Source: Microbacterium sp.
Lineage (GTDB): Bacteria > Actinomycetota > Actinomycetes > Actinomycetales > Microbacteriaceae
NCBI GenBank assembly: GCA_013823625.1
Contig: PNMM01000001.1
Coordinates: forward strand, 248,001 to 312,000
Direction of reading: 5' to 3'
Length of the DNA: 64,000 nt
The position numbers were made by a program, and so were the translations under genes. The notes under the pieces are model-generated. The model was not told where the DNA came from. It made no database searches and was given only the letters and a program-made list of their open reading frames with translations. This document shows positions 17,968-25,400 of this stretch, piece by piece. The stretch's first letter is position 1, and every line of letters starts with the position of its first letter.

Positions 17968-17983
17968 CGTTTGAGTCCGAACG
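17968..17983. promoter_or_regulatory. operator C: CGTTTGAGTCCGAACG, between the amidotransferase and the GS-like gene
   Basis: A CGTT-N6-CGAACG palindrome in the 95-bp divergent gap, 41 nt upstream of the GS-like ATG and 38 nt from the amidotransferase ATG. It is placed to control both. Confidence 0.65.
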
Positions 17984-18024
17984 ATTTTCCGGAGAACCCC
18001 CAGAGTGCCACGAAGGAGTCGCAC

Positions 18025-19374
18025 ATGAGCCACAGCCTTTCCTCCCTGCAGAGCGAGCTGCTCTCGGCCAAGATCGACGTCTTGCGCGTCATCTACGCCG
18101 ACATCATCGGCACCGTGCGGTCGAAAGACTTGCTCGTGAGCGAGCTCGACAAGATCAGCCACGGGGGCCCGGCGTTCTGCCAGGGCGTGTGGGTGACGAC
18201 GACGCAGGGTGGCGTGCTCGACGGTGCTGACGTGCTGAGCAACGGGCTCGAAGACTTCATCAGCCAAATCGTTCCGGGTAGCTGGCGCGCTCTGCCGTGG
18301 GAGCCCGGCGTGGCCTTCGTCGTCGCGGGCGCCAACAACCCCGACGGCACGCCGAGCCCGCTCTCGCCGCGCGTGCTGCTCGAGCGCATCATGGGCGAGT
18401 ACGCCAAGCTCGGCTACACCCCGCTCGTCGGCCCCGAGCTCGAGTTCTATATCGCCGACCGCGACCCCGAGGGTGGGTTCTCGCGCGCTCTCACGCAGCC
18501 CGGCCGCGTCTACACGACGGGTGCCACCGTCGACCCCAAGGGCACCTTCTTGCACTTGCTGCGCATGCTCGACCAGTTGCGCATCGGCGTCTTCGCCGGC
18601 AACCACGAGTTCAGCCCCAGCCAGTACGAGATCAACATTTGGCACGGCGAAGCGCTCGACGCGTGCGACCGCGCGTTCATGCTCAAGGCGGGCGTGAAAG
18701 ACGTCATCGCGCGCGTGGGCCAAGCGGCGACCTTCGCGGGCAAGCCGTGGGGCGACGAGGGCGGCAGCGGATTCCACTTGCACATGTCGCTCGTCGACGC
18801 GCAGGGCGAGAACCTCATGCACGAGGGCTCCGAGCTCAGCCCCCTCGCGCAGCACATGATCGCGGGCATCGTCGAGCACGCTGCGGCACTCACGGCCTTC
18901 TGCAACCCCACGATCAACGCCTTCAAGCGCCTCGGCCCCGACACCCTGGCGCCCTACCGCGCCAACTGGGGCTACGACAACCGCAGCGCGATGCTGCGCG
19001 TGCCGCCGGAGCGCGGCGGCGGAACCCGCCTCGAGATGCGCCTCGGCGACGGCGCGGCCAACGCCTACCTCATGACTGCGGCGCTGCTCGCTGCCGGACT
19101 CGACGGCATCCGTCGTCAGCTCGCCGCCCCGCCGGCGGCCGTCGGCTACAGCTACGAAGACGAGTCGCAGGCCGTGCTTCCCATGAACCTGGGCGAGGCC
19201 CTGGATGCCCTCCGCGCCGACAGCGCCCTCATCGACCTCCTCGGCGGCGACCTCGTGAACGTCTTCGAAGTCATGAAGCGCGACGAAATCGAGCGCTACA
19301 CCGCAGAGGTGCCCGACCCGACGACGCGCGAGGTCACCGCCTGGGAGGTGCGGGAGTACTTCCTGGACCTGTAG
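18025..19374 (+). CDS. glutamine-synthetase-like gamma-glutamyl amide ligase
   Basis: A 449-residue member of the glutamine synthetase family. Recognisable motifs: GPELEFYI (metal-binding Glu), NHEFSPSQYEIN, GSGFHLHMSL, NPTINAFKRL, and ENRSA/RVP-like DNRSAMLRVP with LEMRLGDGAANAYL. The context is not nitrogen assimilation, so it more likely glutamylates an amine, as PuuA, IpuC, GlnA3 and GlnA4 do. Glutamine-synthetase-like genes also accompany the P450 systems for morpholine, piperidine and pyrrolidine in mycobacteria. AAGGAG lies 6 nt before the ATG. The amine substrate cannot be read from the sequence. Confidence 0.88.
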   Translation: MSHSLSSLQSELLSAKIDVLRVIYADIIGTVRSKDLLVSELDKISHGGPAFCQGVWVTTTQGGVLDGADVLSNGLEDFISQIVPGSWRALPWEPGVAFVVAGANNPDGTPSPLSPRVLLERIMGEYAKLGYTPLVGPELEFYIADRDPEGGFSRALTQPGRVYTTGATVDPKGTFLHLLRMLDQLRIGVFAGNHEFSPSQYEINIWHGEALDACDRAFMLKAGVKDVIARVGQAATFAGKPWGDEGGSGFHLHMSLVDAQGENLMHEGSELSPLAQHMIAGIVEHAAALTAFCNPTINAFKRLGPDTLAPYRANWGYDNRSAMLRVPPERGGGTRLEMRLGDGAANAYLMTAALLAAGLDGIRRQLAAPPAAVGYSYEDESQAVLPMNLGEALDALRADSALIDLLGGDLVNVFEVMKRDEIERYTAEVPDPTTREVTAWEVREYFLDL

Positions 19375-19382
19375 GCCTCACC

Positions 19383-19388
19383 TAGGGT
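19383..19388 (+). promoter_or_regulatory. -10 box TAGGGT, leaderless promoter of the 19395 lipoprotein
   Basis: TAGGGT ends 6 nt before the ATG at 19395; no proper ribosome binding site separates them. Confidence 0.45.
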
Positions 19389-19394
19389 TGAGGA

Positions 19395-19865
19395 ATGCTT
19401 CGGCGAGCCCGCCTCACTCGTTCGTTGGCTGCTGCGGCGGTCTGCGTGCTTGCTGCGCTATCGGCAGGGTGTGGCGAACGCTACGATCTGGGGCCCGCTT
19501 CTTTCTCGATAGCTCCGGGCGGGGATCTTCGGATCGTGGTCTGCGAAGACTTCTCGTTGTCGACGGTGAATGCCTATGTGAACCGGGGTGCTGGGAGTAC
19601 TGAACTCGTCGACCTTGGGGCGAATCCGGCAGTCATCGTGGGCGCAGGCGAAGACATTCTCGAGGCCGTTGAGCGTCAATCAGAGGCCTCAGTCACGCGT
19701 AATGTGGCTGCCCTGGTTGAGGAGGCTGACTACATCGGCATCTACATCGAGGGCACCGCGAACGGAGTTGAACGGTCGTGGACCGCCGGAATCAGGGCGC
19801 CATTCACCTCTGGAGAGAACGTCTGGATGAAGCCGGACGGCTCGGTGGCAAACACGCCCTGCTAA
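19395..19865 (+). CDS. putative lipoprotein, unknown function
   Basis: A 156-residue exported protein. The N-terminus is basic (MLRRARLTR), then hydrophobic (SLAAAAVCVLAAL), ending in the lipobox LSAGC, so Cys25 should be lipidated. The mature part has no domain I recognise; VVCEDFSL and the C-terminal NTPC suggest one disulfide. It lies 20 nt after the GS-like gene but appears to have its own leaderless promoter and no operator palindrome. A catabolic role is not indicated. Confidence 0.65.
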   Translation: MLRRARLTRSLAAAAVCVLAALSAGCGERYDLGPASFSIAPGGDLRIVVCEDFSLSTVNAYVNRGAGSTELVDLGANPAVIVGAGEDILEAVERQSEASVTRNVAALVEEADYIGIYIEGTANGVERSWTAGIRAPFTSGENVWMKPDGSVANTPC

Positions 19866-19899
19866 CTCGCCAAACCGTGAATGCCGGCATCGAGGGACA

Positions 19900-19946
19900 G
19901 CGCCGGGGGTGATGGAGGGCATCCACCCCGAATGCAGCATTCCGTT
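19900..19946 (-). pseudogene. fragment of an acetoacetate-decarboxylase-family gene
   Basis: About 47 nt that match the segment at 20488-20534 of the downstream gene with five or six differences. On the minus strand it reads GMLHSGWMPSITPGA, compared with GMLHSRWMPSITPGA in the intact protein. It has no neighbouring homologous sequence and no start, so it is a remnant of a former second copy or a partial duplication. Confidence 0.7.
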
Positions 19947-20019
19947 GCCACTGGTCACGCATCAGATAGCCTGAGGTATGCTCTCTATTTCGAGCGAGTA
20001 GCCCAGCATCGGAGAGTTC

Positions 20020-20283
20020 ATGAAACCCCCACACACCGGTCTCATCTGGACCTTCGTCACGCTCCTCGTGCTCTCGATCGTCACCCTCGTCGTGTCGACG
20101 TTCGCCGCGGCCGCTGAGTACAACAGCCAAGAGGCACAGGGGCTGCCAACGGAGACGTCCCTGGGCCTCTACATCGCCGCGTGGGCAGGCTACGCGCTCG
20201 GCGCCGCCGCAGCCGTCACGGCGGTCATTCTCGTCGTGCGGCTGATCGCTTCCGCGCGCAGGGCGACTACACGGTCGGGTTAG
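20020..20283 (+). CDS. small membrane protein, unknown function
   Basis: An 87-residue protein with two hydrophobic helices, WTFVTLLVLSIVTLVVSTF near residues 10-28 and LYIAAWAGYALGAAAAVTAV near 50-70, and a basic C-terminus. No domain is recognised. The ATG at 20020 has GGAG about 7 nt upstream. Its 3' end overlaps the convergent acetoacetate-decarboxylase-family gene by 17 nt. Confidence 0.6.
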   Translation: MKPPHTGLIWTFVTLLVLSIVTLVVSTFAAAAEYNSQEAQGLPTETSLGLYIAAWAGYALGAAAAVTAVILVVRLIASARRATTRSG

Positions 20284-21079
20284 ACCGATCCGCGACGAGC
20301 GTGCCGCCGTTAAACGTCACGCCAATCTCGCGGTAGTACGCCGCGATCTTCTCCTTCACGGGCAAGATCGAGGCGAGCTCGTCCCAGGGCGAGTCGTGCA
20401 GTTCGAGCTCGAAGTCGCCCACCCAGGTTTCGCCGATCTCGGCGTCGACGCCACCCATCGTGATGAGCTGGTCGAGGCTGTTGCCGGCGCCGGGGGTGAT
20501 GGACGGCATCCACCGCGAGTGCAGCATGCCGTGCCCGTTGACGAAGCCGTTCGAGGCGCTCGGCTCGCGCAGCGTCACGACGAGCGAGGCGAGGCGGTGG
20601 TCGTAGGCCGCGAGCGAGGCGCCGAGGCGCGCGCCCGGTTCGAGGCGGGGGGATGCTTTGCCCACGTTGAACACGCGCGTGACGGCCATCGACCCGAGCT
20701 TCTTGGGGTAGCCCTGAAACCAGCCGCGGCCGATCGCGAAGTCTTTCGTGACCCAGATGGCGACGCAGCGCGAGTAGGTGACGCCCTCGTGCTTGACGCG
20801 CACGACGGCGAAGGTCTCGAGGTACTGCGACCGCATGGGGTCGAGCAGCTCGGCACCGCCGGTCGAGCACGACTGCCAGTCGGCCCAGATGAGCGCCACT
20901 GCTCCCGGGTCGTCGTCAGCGAGCTCGACGCCCTCGGGCAGCAGCGCGGCAACGTTGGCGGGGTCGGTGCGGTACTCGGCAGTGAGCAGCGTGCCCGAAT
21001 AGAACCAGGGCATATCGGGAACGAGCGCGCTCGCGCCGGAGGGAGTTCGGGGCGCGAGGAATCCATTGAGCGAGGCCAT
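20267..21079 (-). CDS. acetoacetate decarboxylase-family protein
   Basis: A 270-residue member of the acetoacetate decarboxylase (ADC) superfamily. Family features include YSGTLLTAEYRTDP, VALIWADWQSC, YLETFAVVRVKHEG, GRGWFQGYPKKLGSM and a C-terminal GGVDAEIGETWVGDFEL. The lysine pair in GYPKKLG is a candidate for the Schiff-base lysine. The superfamily also includes aldolase-dehydratases, so the reaction need not be decarboxylation. It has its own copy of the island operator (site E) 20 nt upstream of the ATG, which ties it to the regulon. It may supply a lower-pathway step for which the usual HpaH/HpaI genes are missing; that is inference. Confidence 0.8.
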   Translation of the reverse strand: MASLNGFLAPRTPSGASALVPDMPWFYSGTLLTAEYRTDPANVAALLPEGVELADDDPGAVALIWADWQSCSTGGAELLDPMRSQYLETFAVVRVKHEGVTYSRCVAIWVTKDFAIGRGWFQGYPKKLGSMAVTRVFNVGKASPRLEPGARLGASLAAYDHRLASLVVTLREPSASNGFVNGHGMLHSRWMPSITPGAGNSLDQLITMGGVDAEIGETWVGDFELELHDSPWDELASILPVKEKIAAYYREIGVTFNGGTLVADRSNPTV

Positions 21080-21098
21080 GAGGCCCAGGCTACCGAAT

Positions 21099-21114
21099 CA
21101 TTCGTGAACAAACG
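21099..21114. promoter_or_regulatory. operator E, before the ADC-family gene
   Basis: Minus strand CGTTTGTTCACGAATG: fits CGTT-N6-CGAACG with one mismatch. It sits 20 nt upstream of the ATG at 21079. Confidence 0.55.
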
Positions 21115-21201
21115 ATAGGCAGTTTTCGGATGCTCGCCACGAGCCCGCGCACCGCGCCACGCTTGACGCGCGCCCACCCGTGCACCACTATGGCGCCAGG
21201 T

Positions 21202-21217
21202 CGTTTTGATACGAACG
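21202..21217. promoter_or_regulatory. operator D: CGTTTTGATACGAACG, before the first APC permease
   Basis: A CGTT-N6-CGAACG palindrome, 33 nt upstream of the permease ATG at 21251. Confidence 0.65.
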
Positions 21218-21250
21218 ATCCACCCCAACTCAAAGAGGAGTCCTGGATCC

Positions 21251-22753
21251 ATGACTGACACCCCCTCATCGACCCTCCGTAAGGGTCGACTCGGCGTCAT
21301 CGGCGTTGTCTTCTTCGTCGTCGCCGCATCGGCCCCGCTCGTGGGCATCACCGGCGCTGTTCCGGTCGCCATGCTCGTCGGTAACGGCGCAGGCACGCCC
21401 GGCGCCTACCTCGTTGTCGGCTTGACCCTGCTGCTCTTTAGCGTCGGGTACGCCGCCATGAGCCAGCGCGTCACCAACTCGGGCGCGTTCTTCGCGTACG
21501 TCGGTAAGGGCCTCGGCGTCAACGCTGGTGTTGCTTCGGCGTTCGTGTCGATCCTCACCTACGTCACGATCCAGCTCGCCATCTATGGCTTCTTCGGCGG
21601 ACTCGTCGAGGGCACGATGGCCGAGCTCGGCGTGAGCCTGCCGTGGTACGTCTGGGCCTTCATCGCCTGGGCGCTCGTCACGGGCCTTTCGCTGCTGAGC
21701 GTCGACGTCGGAGCCAAGGTGCTCGGCGTGCTGCTCGTGCTCGAGATCGCCTCGCTGCTCGTTGCCGCGGTCGCCATGCTCGCCAACGGCGGCCCCGAGG
21801 GCTGGAACTTCGCCGCCTCATTCAGCCCCGAGAACATCTTCGCGGGCGGCTTCGCGGGCGGTGCGGGCATCGCGCTCGCCTTCGCTCTCGCGAGCTTCAT
21901 CGGCTTCGAGGCCACGGCCATCTACGGCGAAGAGTCGAAAGACCCCAAGCGAACGGTGCCACTGGCGACGTACATCGCGATCTCGACCATCAGCATCCTG
22001 TTCGCCATCGTCTCGTTCGCGATGGTGACCGCAATGGGTGCGAGCGGCATCATCGACGAGGTTGTTGCGCGGTCGATGGATGCTGACGGCAACGTTCTCG
22101 CGAACCCTGCGGGCGTGCTCTTCAGCCTCACCGAGCAGTACGTAGGCACGTGGTTGGTCGGGATCATGACGGTTCTCGTCATCACGAGCCTCTTCGCTGG
22201 TCTGCTCGCGTTCCAGAACGCCTCGGCTCGCTACTTCTTTGCCCTCGGACGCGGCGGCGTGTTCCCGGCTCGCGTGGCCGTCACCAACAAGGCTGGCGCT
22301 CCCGTCGGCGGCGTGATCATTACGTCGGCGCTCGCCGCCCTGGTCATGATCATCTTCGCGGTGGCAGGCCTTGACCCGGTCGGCAACCTGTTCTTCTGGA
22401 TGAGCTCGATCACCGCCATCTCGGTCATCGTCGTCGAGATTCTCGTCTCGATCGCGGTCATCGTGTACTTCCGTCGCGTCGGTGGGGGCAACGTCTGGAA
22501 GACGGTTATCGCTCCGGCGATCTCGACCGTGCTGCTGGCGCTCGGCCTCTACCTGGTGATGTCGCGCTTCAACCTGCTCGCGGGCACGGTGCCCGACGGT
22601 GTCGACCCGACGCTGCCCGAGAGTGCCTGGCTGCTCAACCCGCTCGGCTGGTTCTTGGTACTGCTGCCGTTCATCTTCTTGGTCATCGGATACGTGGCTG
22701 CCCTCATCAACAAGAAAGAGAACGAACAACTAGTCAAGGACTTCGCTAGCTGA
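21251..22753 (+). CDS. APC-family amino acid/amine permease (first copy)
   Basis: A 500-residue transporter of the amino acid-polyamine-organocation superfamily with about 12 membrane helices. The start region VIGVVFFVVAASAPLVGITGAVP and FASFIGFEATAIYGEE-like ASFIGFEATAIYGEES are typical. It should take up an amine or amino acid by ion coupling. The ATG at 21251 follows AGGAG; the frame extends to a TTG inside operator D, which is not credible as a start. It is followed after 103 nt, through a strong hairpin, by a paralogous permease. Operator D links it to the MarR regulon. Confidence 0.9.
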   Translation: MTDTPSSTLRKGRLGVIGVVFFVVAASAPLVGITGAVPVAMLVGNGAGTPGAYLVVGLTLLLFSVGYAAMSQRVTNSGAFFAYVGKGLGVNAGVASAFVSILTYVTIQLAIYGFFGGLVEGTMAELGVSLPWYVWAFIAWALVTGLSLLSVDVGAKVLGVLLVLEIASLLVAAVAMLANGGPEGWNFAASFSPENIFAGGFAGGAGIALAFALASFIGFEATAIYGEESKDPKRTVPLATYIAISTISILFAIVSFAMVTAMGASGIIDEVVARSMDADGNVLANPAGVLFSLTEQYVGTWLVGIMTVLVITSLFAGLLAFQNASARYFFALGRGGVFPARVAVTNKAGAPVGGVIITSALAALVMIIFAVAGLDPVGNLFFWMSSITAISVIVVEILVSIAVIVYFRRVGGGNVWKTVIAPAISTVLLALGLYLVMSRFNLLAGTVPDGVDPTLPESAWLLNPLGWFLVLLPFIFLVIGYVAALINKKENEQLVKDFAS

Positions 22754-22762
22754 TTCACTTTT

Positions 22763-22804
22763 GGTGCTCGGGTGTTGCGGAAAACTCCGCAACACCCGAG
22801 CACC
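22763..22804. terminator. 18-bp perfect hairpin between the two permease genes
   Basis: GGTGCTCGGGTGTTGCGG, loop AAAACT, and the exact complement, ending at 22804. It lies 9 nt past the first permease stop. No T tract follows, so it could be a partial terminator, an mRNA-stabilising element or a processing site that sets the ratio of the two transporters. Confidence 0.7.
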
Positions 22805-22856
22805 ATCCTTCGCATGAAGGATGCTCCCCCCTAATTCAATGAGGAGTTTCAGATTC

Positions 22857-24344
22857 ATGACTGATTCCACCCAAACGGAGCTCAGAAAAGGCCGACTCGG
22901 CGTTGCCGGCATCGTCTTCTTCGTCGTTGCCGCATCCGCCCCCCTCATTGGCATCACCGGTGCCGTGCCGGTTGCCATGCTTCTCGGCAACGGTGCTGCT
23001 GTGCCGGGTGCCTACCTGGCGGTCGGCATCACCCTCGTGATCTTCTCGATCGGTTATGCGGCCATGAGTCCGTACATGACTAACGCGGGCGCCTTCTTGG
23101 CCTACGTCGGTAAGGGCCTCGGCGTCAACGCCGGAATCGCTTCCGCGTTCGCGGCGCTCGTGGCCTACATCACCATCCAGCTCGCCATCTACGGCTTCTT
23201 CGGCGTCGTGACGTCGGCTTTCGCGAGCGGCCTCGGCATCGATTGGCCCTGGTATGTGTGGACGCTGCTGATCTGGGTTGTCGTCTCAGCCCTCTCGCTC
23301 TTGAGTGTTGACATCGGAGCCCGTGTGCTCGGTATCTTGCTCATTCTCGAGGTGGCGGTTCTCGTCATCGCCGCCGTGGCGATTCTCGCCAATGGCGGGC
23401 CCGAGGGCTGGAACATTGGCGCTTCGTTCAACCCCGCCGAGGTCTTTGCGGGCGGCTTCGCCGGTTCGGCGGGCATTGCGCTCGCCTTCGCGTTCGCGAG
23501 CTTCATCGGCTTCGAGGCGACGGCGATCTACGGTGAAGAGGCGAAGAACCCCAAGCGCACGGTTCCCATCGCGACGTACGTGTCGATCGGCGTCATCACG
23601 TTGCTCTTCGCTCTTGTCTCGTTCGCCATGGTCACGGGCATGGGTGCCTCGCAAGTGGGTGACAAGGTCATCGAACTCTCGGAAGGCCTGGCGAATCCCG
23701 CGGGAGTACTCTTCGGCCTGACCGAGCAGTTCGTTGGCGGGTGGTTGACCTTCCTCATGGGCGTGCTCGTGCTCACGAGTCTCTTTGCCGGTCTGCTCGC
23801 CTTCCAGAACGCGTCAGCGCGCTACTTCTTCGCCATGGGTCGCGGTGGTGTGCTGCCGAAGTCGCTTGGTCGCGTCAACGACGCGGGTTCGCCGTACATG
23901 GGTGTCATCGTGACGTCAGCGATTGCGGGCCTCGTGATCGTCATCTTCGCGATCGCCCAGCTCGACCCGTTCTTGAACCTGTTCTCGTGGATGAGCTCGA
24001 TCACGGTCATTGCGATCGTGCTCGTTGAGATTCTCGTGAGCGCCGCGGTCATCCGGTTCTTCATGCAGAAGGGTGACGGCAACCTGTGGACGACGAAGAT
24101 CGCGCCGGGCGCGGCGATCGTGTTGCTCACACTGGGCCTCTACCTGCTCATGTCACGGTTCAACCTGCTTGCGGGCACCGCACCCGAGGGTGTTGACCCC
24201 TCGCTGCCCGAGAGCGCCTGGTTGCTCAACCCGCTCGGCTGGTTCCTCGTCCTCTTGCCGTTCTTGGCACTCGGCGTGGGCTACCTCGTGGGCCGGCTCA
24301 AGAAAGACGAGAACGAACACCTGGTGAAAGACTTCGCCAGCTGA
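22857..24344 (+). CDS. APC-family amino acid/amine permease (second copy)
   Basis: A 495-residue paralogue of the preceding transporter, similar along its whole length: start RKGRLGVAGIVFFVVAASAP, middle GFEATAIYGEEAKNPKRTVP, and end ENEHLVKDFAS against ENEQLVKDFAS. The pair is a tandem duplication that has since diverged. The ATG at 22857 has GAGGAG ten nt upstream. No operator palindrome of its own was found, so it is either read through the hairpin from the first copy or has a separate promoter. The substrate may differ from that of the first copy. Confidence 0.9.
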   Translation: MTDSTQTELRKGRLGVAGIVFFVVAASAPLIGITGAVPVAMLLGNGAAVPGAYLAVGITLVIFSIGYAAMSPYMTNAGAFLAYVGKGLGVNAGIASAFAALVAYITIQLAIYGFFGVVTSAFASGLGIDWPWYVWTLLIWVVVSALSLLSVDIGARVLGILLILEVAVLVIAAVAILANGGPEGWNIGASFNPAEVFAGGFAGSAGIALAFAFASFIGFEATAIYGEEAKNPKRTVPIATYVSIGVITLLFALVSFAMVTGMGASQVGDKVIELSEGLANPAGVLFGLTEQFVGGWLTFLMGVLVLTSLFAGLLAFQNASARYFFAMGRGGVLPKSLGRVNDAGSPYMGVIVTSAIAGLVIVIFAIAQLDPFLNLFSWMSSITVIAIVLVEILVSAAVIRFFMQKGDGNLWTTKIAPGAAIVLLTLGLYLLMSRFNLLAGTAPEGVDPSLPESAWLLNPLGWFLVLLPFLALGVGYLVGRLKKDENEHLVKDFAS

Positions 24345-24352
24345 TTCATCCT

Positions 24353-24389
24353 GTCGTTCGGGGGCGGCCTGCGGTCGCCCCCGAACGAC
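24353..24389. terminator. 14-bp hairpin after the second permease
   Basis: GTCGTTCGGGGGCG and CGCCCCCGAACGAC enclose a 9-nt loop, 8 nt beyond the permease stop. There is no T run. It separates the permease from the 24418-25400 pair. Confidence 0.6.
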
Positions 24390-24417
24390 CCCACGCTTCA
24401 CAGAAAGAACACACACC

Positions 24418-24699
24418 ATGCGCGACGACGACTACGACCTCGATGTGGTTGACCCCGAGGATGCTCGGCTCGAGCAACTCGTCGCCGCGCTGAATCCTGC
24501 CGATCTCGAGGCCGCGATCGCCCGGCTGCCGCACGACCTGCAGGCCGCCGCAACGGGCGTACTCGTGCAGCGCCGCACCTACAGTGACGTGAGTCAAGAG
24601 TTGGGCATCCGTCAGCCCGAACTCGTTCGTGCCCTGCGCCGCGCGCGCGGCATCATGGCCCGACTGCACGCGGGCCCGCCGGAGGGGGACCACGCGTGA
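24418..24699 (+). CDS. small HTH protein resembling sigma region 4
   Basis: A 93-residue protein I do not recognise as a named family. After an acidic start (MRDDDYDLDVVDPEDARL) it holds a helical segment LPHDLQAAATGVLVQ and a helix-turn-helix-like stretch, TYSDVSQELGIRQPELVRALRRAR, resembling region 4 of sigma-70 factors or a short DNA-binding adaptor. It overlaps the PuuD-like gene by 4 nt (GTGA at 24696-24699), so the two are translated together. Its role could be regulatory within the island. No region 2 is present, so it is not a complete sigma factor. Confidence 0.6.
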   Translation: MRDDDYDLDVVDPEDARLEQLVAALNPADLEAAIARLPHDLQAAATGVLVQRRTYSDVSQELGIRQPELVRALRRARGIMARLHAGPPEGDHA

Positions 24700-25400
24700 C
24701 CGCCCTCATCGGCCTCAGCACCTACATGGAGCAGACGGTCATGGGCCTGTGGGACCGCCCAGCCGCCGTACTGCCCCGCGTTTACACTGACTGCGTCATC
24801 GGCGCCGGGGGAGCCGTTGTGGGCCTGCCTCCGCAACCTCGCCACCCTGACGCGATTGAGCGCGTGCTCGACGGCATTGACGGGCTCATTCTCACGGGCG
24901 GTAAAGACGTTGACGCGGAACTGTATGGCGAGCGCGCGCATCCCGAAAACGACACCCCGCGCCCCGACCGCGATGCCTGGGAACTCGCTCTCGTCCGCGC
25001 CGCGATTGCGCGCGACCTGCCGCTGCTCGGCATCTGCCGCGGCTTGCAAGTGCTCAACGTGGCCCTCGGCGGCACGCTCGTGCAGCACTTGCCCGACGTC
25101 ATCGGCTCGAACCGCTACAGCTACGGCAACGCGACGTTCGCCGACAACCCCGTCATCACGGTGCCGGGTACGCGCATCGGTGGGATGCTCGGCGACAGCC
25201 TCACGGTCAAGAGCTACCACCACCAAGCCATCAACCACCTCGCCGAGGGGTTGACCGTGAGCGCCCGTGGTGACGACGGCATCATTCAGGCGGTCGACAT
25301 CGATGGCATGTCGTTCGGCGTTGCGGTGCAGTGGCACCCCGAAGAGACGCCCGACGATCTGCGGTTGTTTGCCGCGCTCATTGAGGCGGCGCAGCGCTAG
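24696..25400 (+). CDS. gamma-glutamyl amide hydrolase, PuuD-like (peptidase C26)
   Basis: A 234-residue class I amidotransferase-fold hydrolase. The catalytic residues are Cys114 in GICRGLQ, and His214 and Glu216 in VQWHPEE; LILTGGKDVDAELYGE is characteristic of the PuuD group. PuuD removes the gamma-glutamyl group after the amine has been oxidised. Together with the GS-like ligase and the APC permeases it rebuilds the logic of the Puu pathway. It is coupled to the upstream HTH gene by a GTGA overlap. Its last five codons and stop are repeated directly after the gene. It is the last gene of the island. Confidence 0.88.
   Translation: MTALIGLSTYMEQTVMGLWDRPAAVLPRVYTDCVIGAGGAVVGLPPQPRHPDAIERVLDGIDGLILTGGKDVDAELYGERAHPENDTPRPDRDAWELALVRAAIARDLPLLGICRGLQVLNVALGGTLVQHLPDVIGSNRYSYGNATFADNPVITVPGTRIGGMLGDSLTVKSYHHQAINHLAEGLTVSARGDDGIIQAVDIDGMSFGVAVQWHPEETPDDLRLFAALIEAAQR

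Noticed and set aside
22763-22804. Hairpin as an insertion-sequence or MITE end
   Set aside because: There is no target-site duplication, no transposase and no second copy; the position just past a stop codon fits a transcript element.
24353-24389. CGTTCG and CGAACG ends of this hairpin as an operator
   Set aside because: The half-sites are about 30 bp apart and belong to a long GC hairpin directly after a stop codon, which fits an RNA structure better.
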